Below, piece by piece: positions 1-6,146 of a stretch of DNA of 7,147 nucleotides. The position numbers were made by a program, and so were the translations under genes. Position 1 is the stretch's first letter. Each line of letters begins with the position of its first letter. The DNA is from Deltaproteobacteria bacterium CG07_land_8_20_14_0_80_60_11 (lineage in GTDB: Bacteria; Desulfobacterota; Desulfobaccia; Desulfobaccales; 0-14-0-80-60-11): contig PEWM01000272.1 of NCBI GenBank assembly GCA_002779455.1, positions 457 to 7,603 of the forward strand. Reading direction: 5' to 3'. Under the pieces are notes generated by a model, which saw only the letters and a list, made by a program, of their open reading frames with translations, was not told where the DNA came from and did not search any database.

Positions 1-1439
1 TATTCACCGAGCTGGGGGGGCGGCTCAAGAGCTTCCAGTTAAAGAAATATAAGGACCGCATCCCCTTTGAGCCCCTCTATCATTTTAAATTGGGGCCGGT
101 GGGTTTTGAGGCGGAGCGCTACCTCAACCCGGCCGCAGACGGGATCAGATCCAAGGACCTGGTGCGGGAGGGCAATGCCAATGAGTTGCCCCTGACCCTG
201 AGTTGGGAAGGAAAAACCTTCAACCTGCCGGGGCTGGCCCATTATGAGGCCTCGGCGTCGGCCCTGACCCTCCAGGCCTTCGAGGCGGGCGCCCTGAAAT
301 TTACCCGCGTCAGTCCCGAGGGTCTGACCCTGGTCAAGACTTTCACTTTCAAGGGCGATAGTTACGGCTTCGACCTGGCGGTCCAGGTGACCAATAATAC
401 CGGCCAGCCCCTGGATGGCCAACTCAACCTGGACCTGAGCGAGAATTTTGCCGCAGAAGATGCCGACCGCTTCCATTTCCTCGGGTTTAACGGCTCCATC
501 AATACTAAGCTGGAAGACATCAAGAGCGGCGGGCTCAAGGAGCCCAAGACCTATACCGGCAAGGTGGATTGGGCCGGGTTGGACGAAGGCTACTTCATGA
601 CCGCCATCATCCCCGAGTCCGCCAAGTCCTGGGTCACCCTGAGCGAGCCGCCGAAAGCGCCCATGGTGGCCAGCGTCAGGACCCCCGTGGAGGCCCTGGG
701 GGCGGGGCAGGCGGCCCAGTTTTCCTACGTCCTCTATTTCGGCCCGAAAAACCTGGACGATCTCAAGCCCCTGGGGCTGGACCGGGCGGTCAACTTCGGC
801 TGGTTTGACTTCCTGGGGAAACCGCTCCTGCAATTCTTGAGTTGGCTGGAACGCTACTCGTTCAACTACGGCTGGGCCATTGTCATCCTGACCATCCTGC
901 TCCGGATCGTCTTCTGGTATCCCAACCACAAGAGCTACAAGTCCATGAAGGACATGCAGAAGCTCCAGCCCAAGGTGGCCAAGCTCCGGGAAAAGTACAA
1001 AGACGACAAGGAGACCATGAACAAGGAACTCATGGCCCTGTATCGCACCTTCAAGGTCAATCCCATGGCCGGGTGCTTGCCCATGGTGCTGCAACTGCCG
1101 GTGTTCATCGCCCTGTACAACGTCTTGGGGTATGCCATCGAACTGCGCCATGCCTCGTTTATCCCCACCCTGCCGTTTACCAACATCGTCTGGCTGGCGG
1201 ACCTGTCCGCCAAGGACCCCCTGCTCATCACCCCCATCGTCATGGGGGCCACCATGTTCCTCCAGCAAAAAATGACGCCGTCCACCGGCGATCCCACCCA
1301 GGCCAAGATGATGATGTTCTTGCCCTTGATTTTTACATTTATGTTCCTGAACTTCGCCTCCGGTCTGGTAGTCTATTGGCTGGTGAACAACGTTCTGTCA
1401 ATCGCCCAGCAGCACTATACCAATAAGTACCTTACGTAG
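1..1439 (+). CDS. yidC: Membrane protein insertase YidC (5' end outside window)
   Basis: YidC inserts and folds inner-membrane proteins, alone or with SecYEG. The frame is open from the first complete codon at nt 3 and gives 478 residues to a TAG stop. A TTG at nt 90 lies inside this open frame and is not the start; the N-terminal transmembrane helix and true start lie upstream. Residues 1 to about 265 (counted from nt 3) form the periplasmic beta-sandwich domain typical of Gram-negative YidC. A conserved five-helix insertase core follows. Its first helix contains LLRIVF with the conserved hydrophilic-groove arginine (codon 903-905). Next come the basic cytoplasmic hairpin (KSMKDMQKLQPKVAKLREKY), then VNPMAGCLPMVLQLPVFIALY, MGATMFLQQKM, and a last helix with SGLVVYWLVNNVLSIAQQ. 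The protein stops soon after the last helix (NKYLT), without a long basic tail. It precedes jag by 18 nt, a widespread pairing. Identification is secure. Confidence 0.97.
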   Translation, partial: FTELGGRLKSFQLKKYKDRIPFEPLYHFKLGPVGFEAERYLNPAADGIRSKDLVREGNANELPLTLSWEGKTFNLPGLAHYEASASALTLQAFEAGALKFTRVSPEGLTLVKTFTFKGDSYGFDLAVQVTNNTGQPLDGQLNLDLSENFAAEDADRFHFLGFNGSINTKLEDIKSGGLKEPKTYTGKVDWAGLDEGYFMTAIIPESAKSWVTLSEPPKAPMVASVRTPVEALGAGQAAQFSYVLYFGPKNLDDLKPLGLDRAVNFGWFDFLGKPLLQFLSWLERYSFNYGWAIVILTILLRIVFWYPNHKSYKSMKDMQKLQPKVAKLREKYKDDKETMNKELMALYRTFKVNPMAGCLPMVLQLPVFIALYNVLGYAIELRHASFIPTLPFTNIVWLADLSAKDPLLITPIVMGATMFLQQKMTPSTGDPTQAKMMMFLPLIFTFMFLNFASGLVVYWLVNNVLSIAQQHYTNKYLT

Positions 1440-1457
1440 GTCTCAGGGGAAGTATTG

Positions 1458-2123
1458 ATGGAGTTTCTGGAGTTTGAAGGCAAAACCACCGAAGAGGCCA
1501 TCGAAAATGCCGCCGCCCATTTCCAGGCGCCTCCGGAGGAGTTGGAGATAGAGATTGTGTCGGTGGGATCTCCCGGAATTTTTGGTCTGGGGGGCCGGAA
1601 AGCCAGGATTCGCGCCGCCCGGCGGGCAGAGCCGGAGGATGATCTGTTGCCCCTGGCCCGAGAAATCCTGGAACAGGTCCTGGCGAAGATGCAAGAGCCG
1701 GGCACCGTCACCGCCACTCAGGAAGAAGACCGGATCAACCTGCTCATTGCCACCGCCGACGCAGGCCTGCTTATCGGCAAGCAAGGCCAGACCCTGGACG
1801 CCCTGCAATATCTCGTTACCAAGATGGTGGCGAAGCAGACCCGGAGGAAGGTCAGGGTCGCCATTGACGTGGAAGCCTACCGGGCCCGCCACCATGAGGC
1901 CCTGGCCCTGCTGGCCCAAAAGTACGGCGAGAAGGTCAAGCGCAGCGGCAGGCCCGTCATCCTGAACCCCATGAACCCCTATGATCGCCGCATTGTGCAC
2001 ATGGCCCTCCAGGGTGACAAGGATTTAAAGACCATCAGCCGGGGCGAAGGCCTCTACAAGAAGGTGGTCATTTCACCGGTCAGAAAGAAGGAAAGCCGGG
2101 AGGATGCCGCCGGCCCGGCATGA
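1458..2123 (+). CDS. jag: Jag/KhpB (EloR) family RNA-binding protein, Jag_N-KH-R3H
   Basis: This is a 221-residue cytoplasmic RNA-binding protein. Residues 2-52 match the Jag N-terminal domain (EFEGKTTEEAIENA, then VGSPGIFGLGGRKARIR). Residues about 90-135 are a KH domain with the GxxG loop GKQG at 107-110. Residues about 140-207 are an R3H domain with the RxxxH motif R177-H181 in YDRRIVHMAL. Length is normal for the family. In Firmicutes the homologue KhpB/EloR works with KhpA and affects cell elongation and many transcripts; its role in Gram-negative bacteria is poorly defined. I chose ATG at 1458 over TTG at 1455 because AGGGGA at 1445-1450 is 7 nt upstream. The stop overlaps the mnmE start in ATGA (2120-2123), which suggests coupled translation. 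The position directly after yidC is the classical one. Confidence 0.95.
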   Translation: MEFLEFEGKTTEEAIENAAAHFQAPPEELEIEIVSVGSPGIFGLGGRKARIRAARRAEPEDDLLPLAREILEQVLAKMQEPGTVTATQEEDRINLLIATADAGLLIGKQGQTLDALQYLVTKMVAKQTRRKVRVAIDVEAYRARHHEALALLAQKYGEKVKRSGRPVILNPMNPYDRRIVHMALQGDKDLKTISRGEGLYKKVVISPVRKKESREDAAGPA

Positions 2124-3502
2124 CTTCTCCTGATGCGGCCGATACTATTGCGGCTATCAGCACCCCTATCGGTGAGGCGGGGATCGGCATTGTCCGGCTG
2201 AGCGGCCCGCGGGCCTATGCCATCGCCCGCCGCCTCTTTCGCCCCCATCGCCCCCGCCCCACGTGCCAGTCCCACCGGCTCTATCTGGGCCACATCGTCG
2301 ACCCCCAGGGTGAAATCATCGATGAGGTCTTGGTCACCTTCATGCGGGCGCCTTACACCTATACCCGGGAAGACGTGGTGGAAATTAACTGCCATTCGGG
2401 CTATGGGGTCTTGCGGCGCATTCTTGACCTGGCCCTGGCCGCCGGGGCGCGCCTGGCCCGCCCGGGAGAATTTACCCTGAGGGCGTTTCTTTCCGGGCGC
2501 CTCGATTTGACCCAGGCGGAGGCAGTTCTGGAGGTCATCCGGGCCCGGACCGAAACTCACCTCCAGGTGGCGGCGGCGCACCTGCAAGGCGGCCTGGGGC
2601 GCCGGCTGACCCGGGTGCGGCAAGATCTCCTGGACCTCCTGGCCCGGGTGGAAGCCGCCCTGGATTTTCCGGAAGAAGCCGGGGAGTTGCCCCCCGCCTC
2701 GGTCCAGGAGGGTCTCGACCTGACGCTCAGGTCCATCCAGGCCCTGGCCGACAGCTATGAAGCCGGGCGGCTGCTGCGGGAGGGGCTGCTGGTGGTGATC
2801 GCCGGGCGTCCCAACGTGGGCAAATCCAGTCTGTTGAACCGTCTCCTAAACATGGAGCGGGCCATCGTCACCGAGATCCCCGGCACCACCCGGGATCTGG
2901 TGGAGGAGTCCATCACCCTGGGGGGAGTGGTGGTGCGTTTCAGCGATACTGCGGGCCTGCGCCCGGCCCAGGACCGGGTGGAGGAGTTGGGCATCGCCCG
3001 CACCCGGGAGAGGCTGCGGCAGGCGGATCTGGTCCTCTATCTGGTGGACGCGAGCGCCCCGGCCGCCCCGGAAGATGGCGTCGCCCTGGCGGAACTGGCC
3101 GGGCGCCGGGGCCTGGTGGTGATCAACAAGATCGACCTGGCCCGGAGCCTATCCGACGCTGAATTGTCGCGATACACCGACTGGCCCCTGACGAAAATTT
3201 CCGCCAAGACCGGCCAGGGCATCTCGGCCTTGCGAGAGGAGATCGTTACCCAGGCCCTGGGCGGCGGTCTCAAGGTAAAGGGGGAGGTTATCACCCAGGC
3301 CCGCCACCATGAGCACCTCCGGCAATGCCTGGGTTATCTGGGCCAGGCCCATGATTTGCTGGCCACTTATGAAAACCCGCCCTGGGAACTGGTGGCCCTG
3401 GAACTCGCCGCCGCCATCCATGAACTGGGGGAGGTCACCGGGGAGGAAGTGGGGGAGGCCATCCTGGACCGCATCTTCGGCCAGTTCTGTTTGGGGAAAT
3501 AA
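2120..3502 (+). CDS. mnmE: tRNA modification GTPase MnmE (TrmE)
   Basis: MnmE works with MnmG to make the 5-(carboxymethyl)aminomethyl modification at U34 of certain tRNAs, using GTP, a folate C1 donor, FAD and NADH or an amine donor. The 460 residues compare with about 454 in E. coli. Residues 1-120 are the folate-binding N domain (DTIAAISTPIGEAGIGIVRLSG). A helical domain with GRLDLTQAEAV at 127-136 follows. The inserted G domain has G1 GRPNVGKSS at 229-237, G2 IPGTTRD at 253-259, G3 DTAG at 276-279, G4 NKID at 336-339 and G5 SAK at 361-363. The C-terminus is FCLGK, carrying the conserved cysteine at 457 (usually FCIGK). All key motifs are intact. The ATG overlaps the jag stop by 4 nt and lacks a well-placed Shine-Dalgarno (GGGAGG ends 16 nt before it), so coupled translation is likely. 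MnmG is not encoded next to it. Confidence 0.98.
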   Translation: MTSPDAADTIAAISTPIGEAGIGIVRLSGPRAYAIARRLFRPHRPRPTCQSHRLYLGHIVDPQGEIIDEVLVTFMRAPYTYTREDVVEINCHSGYGVLRRILDLALAAGARLARPGEFTLRAFLSGRLDLTQAEAVLEVIRARTETHLQVAAAHLQGGLGRRLTRVRQDLLDLLARVEAALDFPEEAGELPPASVQEGLDLTLRSIQALADSYEAGRLLREGLLVVIAGRPNVGKSSLLNRLLNMERAIVTEIPGTTRDLVEESITLGGVVVRFSDTAGLRPAQDRVEELGIARTRERLRQADLVLYLVDASAPAAPEDGVALAELAGRRGLVVINKIDLARSLSDAELSRYTDWPLTKISAKTGQGISALREEIVTQALGGGLKVKGEVITQARHHEHLRQCLGYLGQAHDLLATYENPPWELVALELAAAIHELGEVTGEEVGEAILDRIFGQFCLGK

Positions 3503-3516
3503 ACTGGGAGCGCCCA

Positions 3517-3542
3517 GGGCGGACACGCAGGTCCGCCCCTAC
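3517..3542 (-). repeat. REP-like palindrome 1 (GTAG plus hairpin, minus orientation)
   Basis: GGGCGGAC at 3517-3524 and GTCCGCCC at 3531-3538 form an exact 8-bp stem around a 6-nt loop. The stem is followed by CTAC at 3539-3542. Read on the minus strand this is GTAG followed by a hairpin beginning GGGCGGAC, the layout of bacterial REP elements (5' GTAG or similar tetranucleotide plus hairpin). It begins 14 nt after the mnmE stop. No T-run follows the stem, so I do not call it a terminator. Confidence 0.75.
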
Positions 3543-3561
3543 GGAGGGATGGGTGTGAAGC

Positions 3562-3588
3562 GTAGGGGCGGTTCGCGAACCGCCCCTA
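3562..3588 (+). repeat. REP-like palindrome 2 (perfect 26-bp palindrome with GTAG)
   Basis: Positions 3563-3588 are a perfect 26-bp palindrome whose half-site is TAGGGGCGGTTCG. With G3562 it starts with GTAG, so it is a REP-like unit in + orientation. Its GTAG faces the GTAG of palindrome 1, with 19 nt between (3543-3561). The CGCCCCTACG at 3534-3543 and CGTAGGGGCG at 3561-3570 make an exact 10-bp inverted pair. The palindrome ends 40 nt before the rsmG start and has no U-tract behind it. In RNA it would form a very stable hairpin that could affect mRNA stability between mnmE and rsmG; that effect is inferred. Confidence 0.8.
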
Positions 3589-3617
3589 AAACCATAGTCC
3601 CTCATCATCGGCTTGAC

Positions 3618-3623
3618 GAAAGG
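3618..3623 (+). promoter_or_regulatory. Ribosome binding site of rsmG
   Basis: GAAAGG lies 5 nt before the ATG at 3629. It is the best purine-rich match near this start, and it supports the chosen start and independent initiation of rsmG after the repeat-filled gap. Confidence 0.55.
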
Positions 3624-3628
3624 CAATC

Positions 3629-4303
3629 ATGGTGCACAACACCCCGGAACCCGACCCCCTGGCCCTCCTGACGGCGGGCGCCGCGGCCCTGGGCCTGGAA
3701 CTGGCCCCCGCCACCCTGGGGCGCTTGCAAACCTACCTGGAAGAACTCAAGCTCTGGAACGCCAGGATCAATTTGACCGGGCTGAAGACCGACCGGGACA
3801 TCGTCATCAAGCATTTTCTGGACTCCCTGGCGGTGCTGCCGTTTTTGGACGAGGCTGACTCCCTGGTGGACCTGGGGAGCGGCGCCGGCTTCCCCGGGCT
3901 GGTGCTGAAGCTGGCCCGCCCCCATGTGGCCCTCACCCTAATGGAGGCCCGCCAGAAAAAAGCCGCCTTCCTGGAGTATCTGGCCGCCCGATTCGGATTG
4001 ACCGGCGTCCAGGTGGTCCAGACCCACCTCACCCCCAACCTGGCCGAAAAATGGCAGCCGAAGGTGGCGGCCGTCGTCTCCCGGGCCGCCTTTTTTCTCC
4101 TCCGTTTGCTGGAGTTGGCCGCGCCGTTGCTGGCCCCGGGAGGCATGGTGCTGGCCCTCAAGGGCGTGCACCTGGCCCCCGGCGAACTGGAGGCGGCCGG
4201 GTCTGCCGCGCCGCGGCTGGGCCTGGGTCCCCTGGAAAAACACCAATACTCTCTCCCCATCAGCGGCGAGCCCCGGCTCCTGGTCATGGCCCGGAAACTG
4301 TGA
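3629..4303 (+). CDS. rsmG: 16S rRNA (guanine527-N7)-methyltransferase RsmG
   Basis: RsmG (GidB) methylates N7 of G527 in the 530 loop of 16S rRNA, using S-adenosylmethionine. Its loss is known to give low-level streptomycin resistance in several bacteria. The 224-residue protein (E. coli 207) has an N-terminal helical part with LKLWNARINLTGLKT at 40-54 and KHFLDSLAV at 61-69, both characteristic of the family. The class I methyltransferase SAM loop is VDLGSGAGFPG at 80-90. An acidic residue in LMEARQKKAAFL (about 104-115) would bind the SAM ribose, and SRA at 151-153 is the usual family motif. The start is supported by GAAAGG 5 nt upstream. It follows mnmE by 126 nt with the REP-like pair in between. 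In many genomes mnmG lies between mnmE and rsmG and parAB follows rsmG; neither is present here. Confidence 0.96.
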   Translation: MVHNTPEPDPLALLTAGAAALGLELAPATLGRLQTYLEELKLWNARINLTGLKTDRDIVIKHFLDSLAVLPFLDEADSLVDLGSGAGFPGLVLKLARPHVALTLMEARQKKAAFLEYLAARFGLTGVQVVQTHLTPNLAEKWQPKVAAVVSRAAFFLLRLLELAAPLLAPGGMVLALKGVHLAPGELEAAGSAAPRLGLGPLEKHQYSLPISGEPRLLVMARKL

Positions 4304-4349
4304 GGCCGGCCGGCCGGGGGTCCATAAAAATTATCTTGCTTTCCCCGGG

Positions 4350-4379
4350 GTGACTTTATACCCTGGGATTGGGTATAAT
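4350..4379 (+). promoter_or_regulatory. Candidate sigma70 promoter for the MBOAT-SGNH unit
   Basis: A perfect -10 box TATAAT sits at 4374-4379. The best -35 match is GTGACT at 4350-4355 (4 of 6), with an 18-nt spacer. Transcription would start near 4386 and give a leader of about 180 nt. It sits in the only long gap upstream of the MBOAT gene. An inverted repeat overlaps the -10 box. It is predicted by eye only. Confidence 0.5.
4356..4378. promoter_or_regulatory. Inverted repeat over the -10 box, possible operator
   Basis: TTATACCC at 4356-4363 and GGGTATAA at 4371-4378 are exact reverse complements separated by 7 nt. The dyad covers the promoter spacer and most of the TATAAT box, where a dimeric repressor would block RNA polymerase. 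No regulator gene is in the window, and a chance dyad is possible. Confidence 0.35.
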
Positions 4380-4413
4380 TACTTCCAAATTCTCCATACA
4401 GGCATGTCCGGCA

Positions 4414-4445
4414 GTCTCGTTTGCGAGGCGATGACCTTACATCGC
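4414..4445 (+). other. Two overlapping small hairpins in the predicted leader
   Basis: Hairpin A pairs 4414-4419 with 4424-4429 around TTTG (six pairs, one G-T). Hairpin B pairs GCGAT at 4428-4432 with ATCGC at 4441-4445 around 8 nt. They share 4428-4429, so the full forms exclude each other. The stems are short, and no known leader family is recognised. Confidence 0.25.
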
Positions 4446-4500
4446 TTCAGTTGAACCCAGCTGTTGCTTATAACCCGGGGTCTGAGATAAATGGCCTAGA

Positions 4501-4529
4501 GTAGGGGCGACCCGCCGGGTCGCCTCTAC
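4501..4529 (+). repeat. REP-like palindrome 3 (GTAG-type)
   Basis: GTAGGGGCGACCCG at 4501-4514 pairs with CGGGTCGCCTCTAC at 4516-4529 around a single central C: 14 pairs with one G-T (4505 with 4525). It shares the GTAG start and GGGCG stem base with the two elements near 3517-3588, but the inner stem is different. It lies 36 nt upstream of the MBOAT start, inside the predicted leader, and no U-tract follows. Confidence 0.78.
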
Positions 4530-4557
4530 CATCTTTGCTGGCAACCATAGCTATACT

Positions 4558-4563
4558 GGAAGG
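4558..4563 (+). promoter_or_regulatory. Ribosome binding site of the MBOAT gene
   Basis: GGAAGG ends only 2 nt before the ATG at 4566, closer than the usual 5-9 nt, so initiation may be modest. The start is still preferred because the protein N-terminus matches the AlgI family from its first residues. Confidence 0.45.
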
Positions 4564-4565
4564 TT

Positions 4566-6146
4566 ATGTCTTTCATTTCCTGGCAGTATTTCATTTTTCT
4601 TCCCGTCATCATCATCTCCTACTGGCTCCTGCCGGCCAGACGGCGACTGCTGTTGTTGCTGGCGGGCAGCTATTTCTTCTACGGCTGTTGGGACGTCAGA
4701 TTCCTGGCCCTGGTGCTGGCCACCACGGTCATCGACTACAATTGCGGCCTGGCCGTCGCCGGCCGGAAACAAGGCCCCTGGCAGGTCCTGGGTCTGGCCC
4801 TCCTGCCGGCTGCCTGGTGCCTGGGGGGTTATGTCTGGCTGCCCGCCTCCGGCATCTCCAAACCCCTCTTGCTGGTCAGCGCCGCCATGGGGTTGGCGTT
4901 TTTCGGCGGCCATGAAGCCATCGGGCTCCTGGCCCGGGACCGGCGCCCCAAATATTACCTGATCTTGAGCGTGGTCTTTTGCCTGGCCATTTTGGGATTT
5001 TTCAAATACTTCAACTTTTTTGTCGGTTCATTCCAGTCGCTCCTGGGAACGGTGGGCGTAAACGCCAACTGGAGCATGTTGAAAATCATCCTGCCCGTGG
5101 GCATCTCCTTTTACACCTTCCAATCGCTGGGTTACGTCATCGATGTTTATCGGGGCCAGAGCCCGGCGTGTTCGGATCTGCTCACCTTTGCTACCTTCGA
5201 CGCCTTTTTTCCCCAGATGGTGTCGGGGCCCATCGAACGGGGCCGGAATCTTATCCCGCAGCTGGAAAAGGGGGCCAGTTTCCAGGATGCCCATGTCCAG
5301 GACGGCCTGCGCCTGATGCTGGTGGGGTTCTTTAAAAAGGTGTTTGTGGCGGATAACTGCGCCATCCTGGCCAACTATGCCTTTGACCCCAAGACCAGCC
5401 TCAACGGTTACTGGGCGCTGATCGGGGTGGTGGCCTTCGCCTTCCAGATTTACGCTGATTTTTCCGGTTACACCGATATCGCCCGGGGGTCCGCCAGGCT
5501 GTTGGGCATCGACCTCATGGAAAATTTCAAGTTCCCTTATTTTTCCCGCACTCCCGCGGAATTTTGGGGCAGGTGGCACATTTCGCTGTCCACCTGGTTC
5601 CGGGACTACCTGTACATCCCTTTGGGCGGCAATCGCGGCGCCAGGTGGGAGACCCTGCGGAATCTGGCCATCGTCATGCTCCTGGCCGGCCTGTGGCACG
5701 GCGCTAACTGGGTCTTTGTCCTCTGGGGGGCCTATCACGGCGCCCTGCTCATTCTCTATCGGGTGCTGCCGCCTTTCAATCGCCTTCAGGCCAAAGACGG
5801 GGCCTGGACCTGGCGCGATGTCGTGGCGGTGCCCCTGATGCTGGTCTTCACCCTGGTGGGCTGGGCCATTTTCCGCAGCCCCAGCGTGTCCCATCTGGGC
5901 ATCTGGTTCGGGGCCCTAAGCAACTGGGACTCGTCCCTGGGGCTTGCCTGGCAAGCCTCCTCCATCTGGCTGCTGATCCATATCCTTCCCTTGATCCTGC
6001 TCCAGGTCCTGGCCTGGAAATACCGGGATGAAGCCACCCTGGATCACGTCCCCGGGGTGGCCCGGGGGCTGGTTTACGCCGTGATGATCTTGTTGATCGT
6101 CTCTTCCGGGGAACAGGATAAAGAGTTTATCTATTTTCAATTCTGA
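4566..6146 (+). CDS. AlgI-type MBOAT membrane O-acyltransferase
   Basis: The 526-residue polytopic inner-membrane protein belongs to the MBOAT family, close to AlgI of alginate acetylation. Such proteins transfer acyl groups, usually acetyl, from the cytoplasmic side across the membrane to a glycan or to a partner protein. The N-terminus (SWQYFIFLPVIIISYWLLP) and SYFFYGCWDVRFLALV are typical. FKYFNFF is at 146-152, and PVGISFYTFQSLGYVIDVYRG at 177-197 (written in part) is an AlgI signature. Also present are FPQMVSGPIERG at 215-226, DFSGYTDIARG at 298-308, and FWGRWHISLSTWFRDYLYIP at 333-352 with H338. LAGLWHGANW at 373-382 carries H378, the invariant MBOAT catalytic histidine. The C-terminus is FIYFQF, as in AlgI. 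About 60 extra residues (around 65-128) hold two more hydrophobic segments. The stop overlaps the SGNH start by one base, which suggests a joint acylation unit. The substrate is unknown. Confidence 0.93.
   Translation: MSFISWQYFIFLPVIIISYWLLPARRRLLLLLAGSYFFYGCWDVRFLALVLATTVIDYNCGLAVAGRKQGPWQVLGLALLPAAWCLGGYVWLPASGISKPLLLVSAAMGLAFFGGHEAIGLLARDRRPKYYLILSVVFCLAILGFFKYFNFFVGSFQSLLGTVGVNANWSMLKIILPVGISFYTFQSLGYVIDVYRGQSPACSDLLTFATFDAFFPQMVSGPIERGRNLIPQLEKGASFQDAHVQDGLRLMLVGFFKKVFVADNCAILANYAFDPKTSLNGYWALIGVVAFAFQIYADFSGYTDIARGSARLLGIDLMENFKFPYFSRTPAEFWGRWHISLSTWFRDYLYIPLGGNRGARWETLRNLAIVMLLAGLWHGANWVFVLWGAYHGALLILYRVLPPFNRLQAKDGAWTWRDVVAVPLMLVFTLVGWAIFRSPSVSHLGIWFGALSNWDSSLGLAWQASSIWLLIHILPLILLQVLAWKYRDEATLDHVPGVARGLVYAVMILLIVSSGEQDKEFIYFQF

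Larger units (their letters stand above)
4304..4565. other. Non-coding region between rsmG and the MBOAT gene
   Basis: This 262-nt stretch is visibly more AT-rich than its surroundings. It begins with a GGCC-rich run (4304-4320). CCGGGG at 4314-4319 could pair with CCCCGG at 4343-4348 across 23 nt, but no U-tract follows, so I do not call a terminator. It also holds a promoter candidate (4350-4379), small leader hairpins (4414-4445) and a REP-like palindrome (4501-4529). I found no tRNA, known riboswitch consensus or credible small gene. Confidence 0.6.

Noticed and set aside
39..1268. 409-codon open frame on the minus strand opposite yidC
   Set aside because: It mirrors yidC in GC-rich DNA, its residue composition is rich in Gly/Gln/Asp/Leu as expected for antisense of such genes, and it resembles no family I know. 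yidC motifs are unambiguous.
90..1439. TTG at 90 as the start of a shorter YidC
   Set aside because: The frame is open and YidC-like upstream to the window edge (FTELGGRLKSF), so this is an internal Leu codon.
3517..3588. Palindromes as intrinsic terminators of mnmE
   Set aside because: Neither hairpin is followed by a run of T on either strand, and their shared GTAG-type end with a distant third copy fits a repeat family better.
4304..4350. Possible rho-independent terminator after rsmG
   Set aside because: The GC-rich arms at 4314-4319 and 4343-4348 can pair, but the loop is 23 nt and the bases after the stem are not a U-tract.
4468..4490. Second, degenerate copy of the TTATA-CCC dyad (TTATAACCC, then GAGATAA)
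   Set aside because: Only the outer four bases on each side pair, and the similarity to 4356-4378 is loose; likely chance in an AT-richer gap.
4552..4557. TATACT as a -10 box immediately upstream of the MBOAT gene
   Set aside because: There is no -35 match at 16-18 nt, and the transcript would begin at or inside the Shine-Dalgarno region.
5028..5894. 288-codon open frame on the minus strand opposite the MBOAT gene
   Set aside because: Shadow frame of a highly conserved coding sequence, with low-complexity Gly/Gln/Pro/His composition and no recognisable domain.
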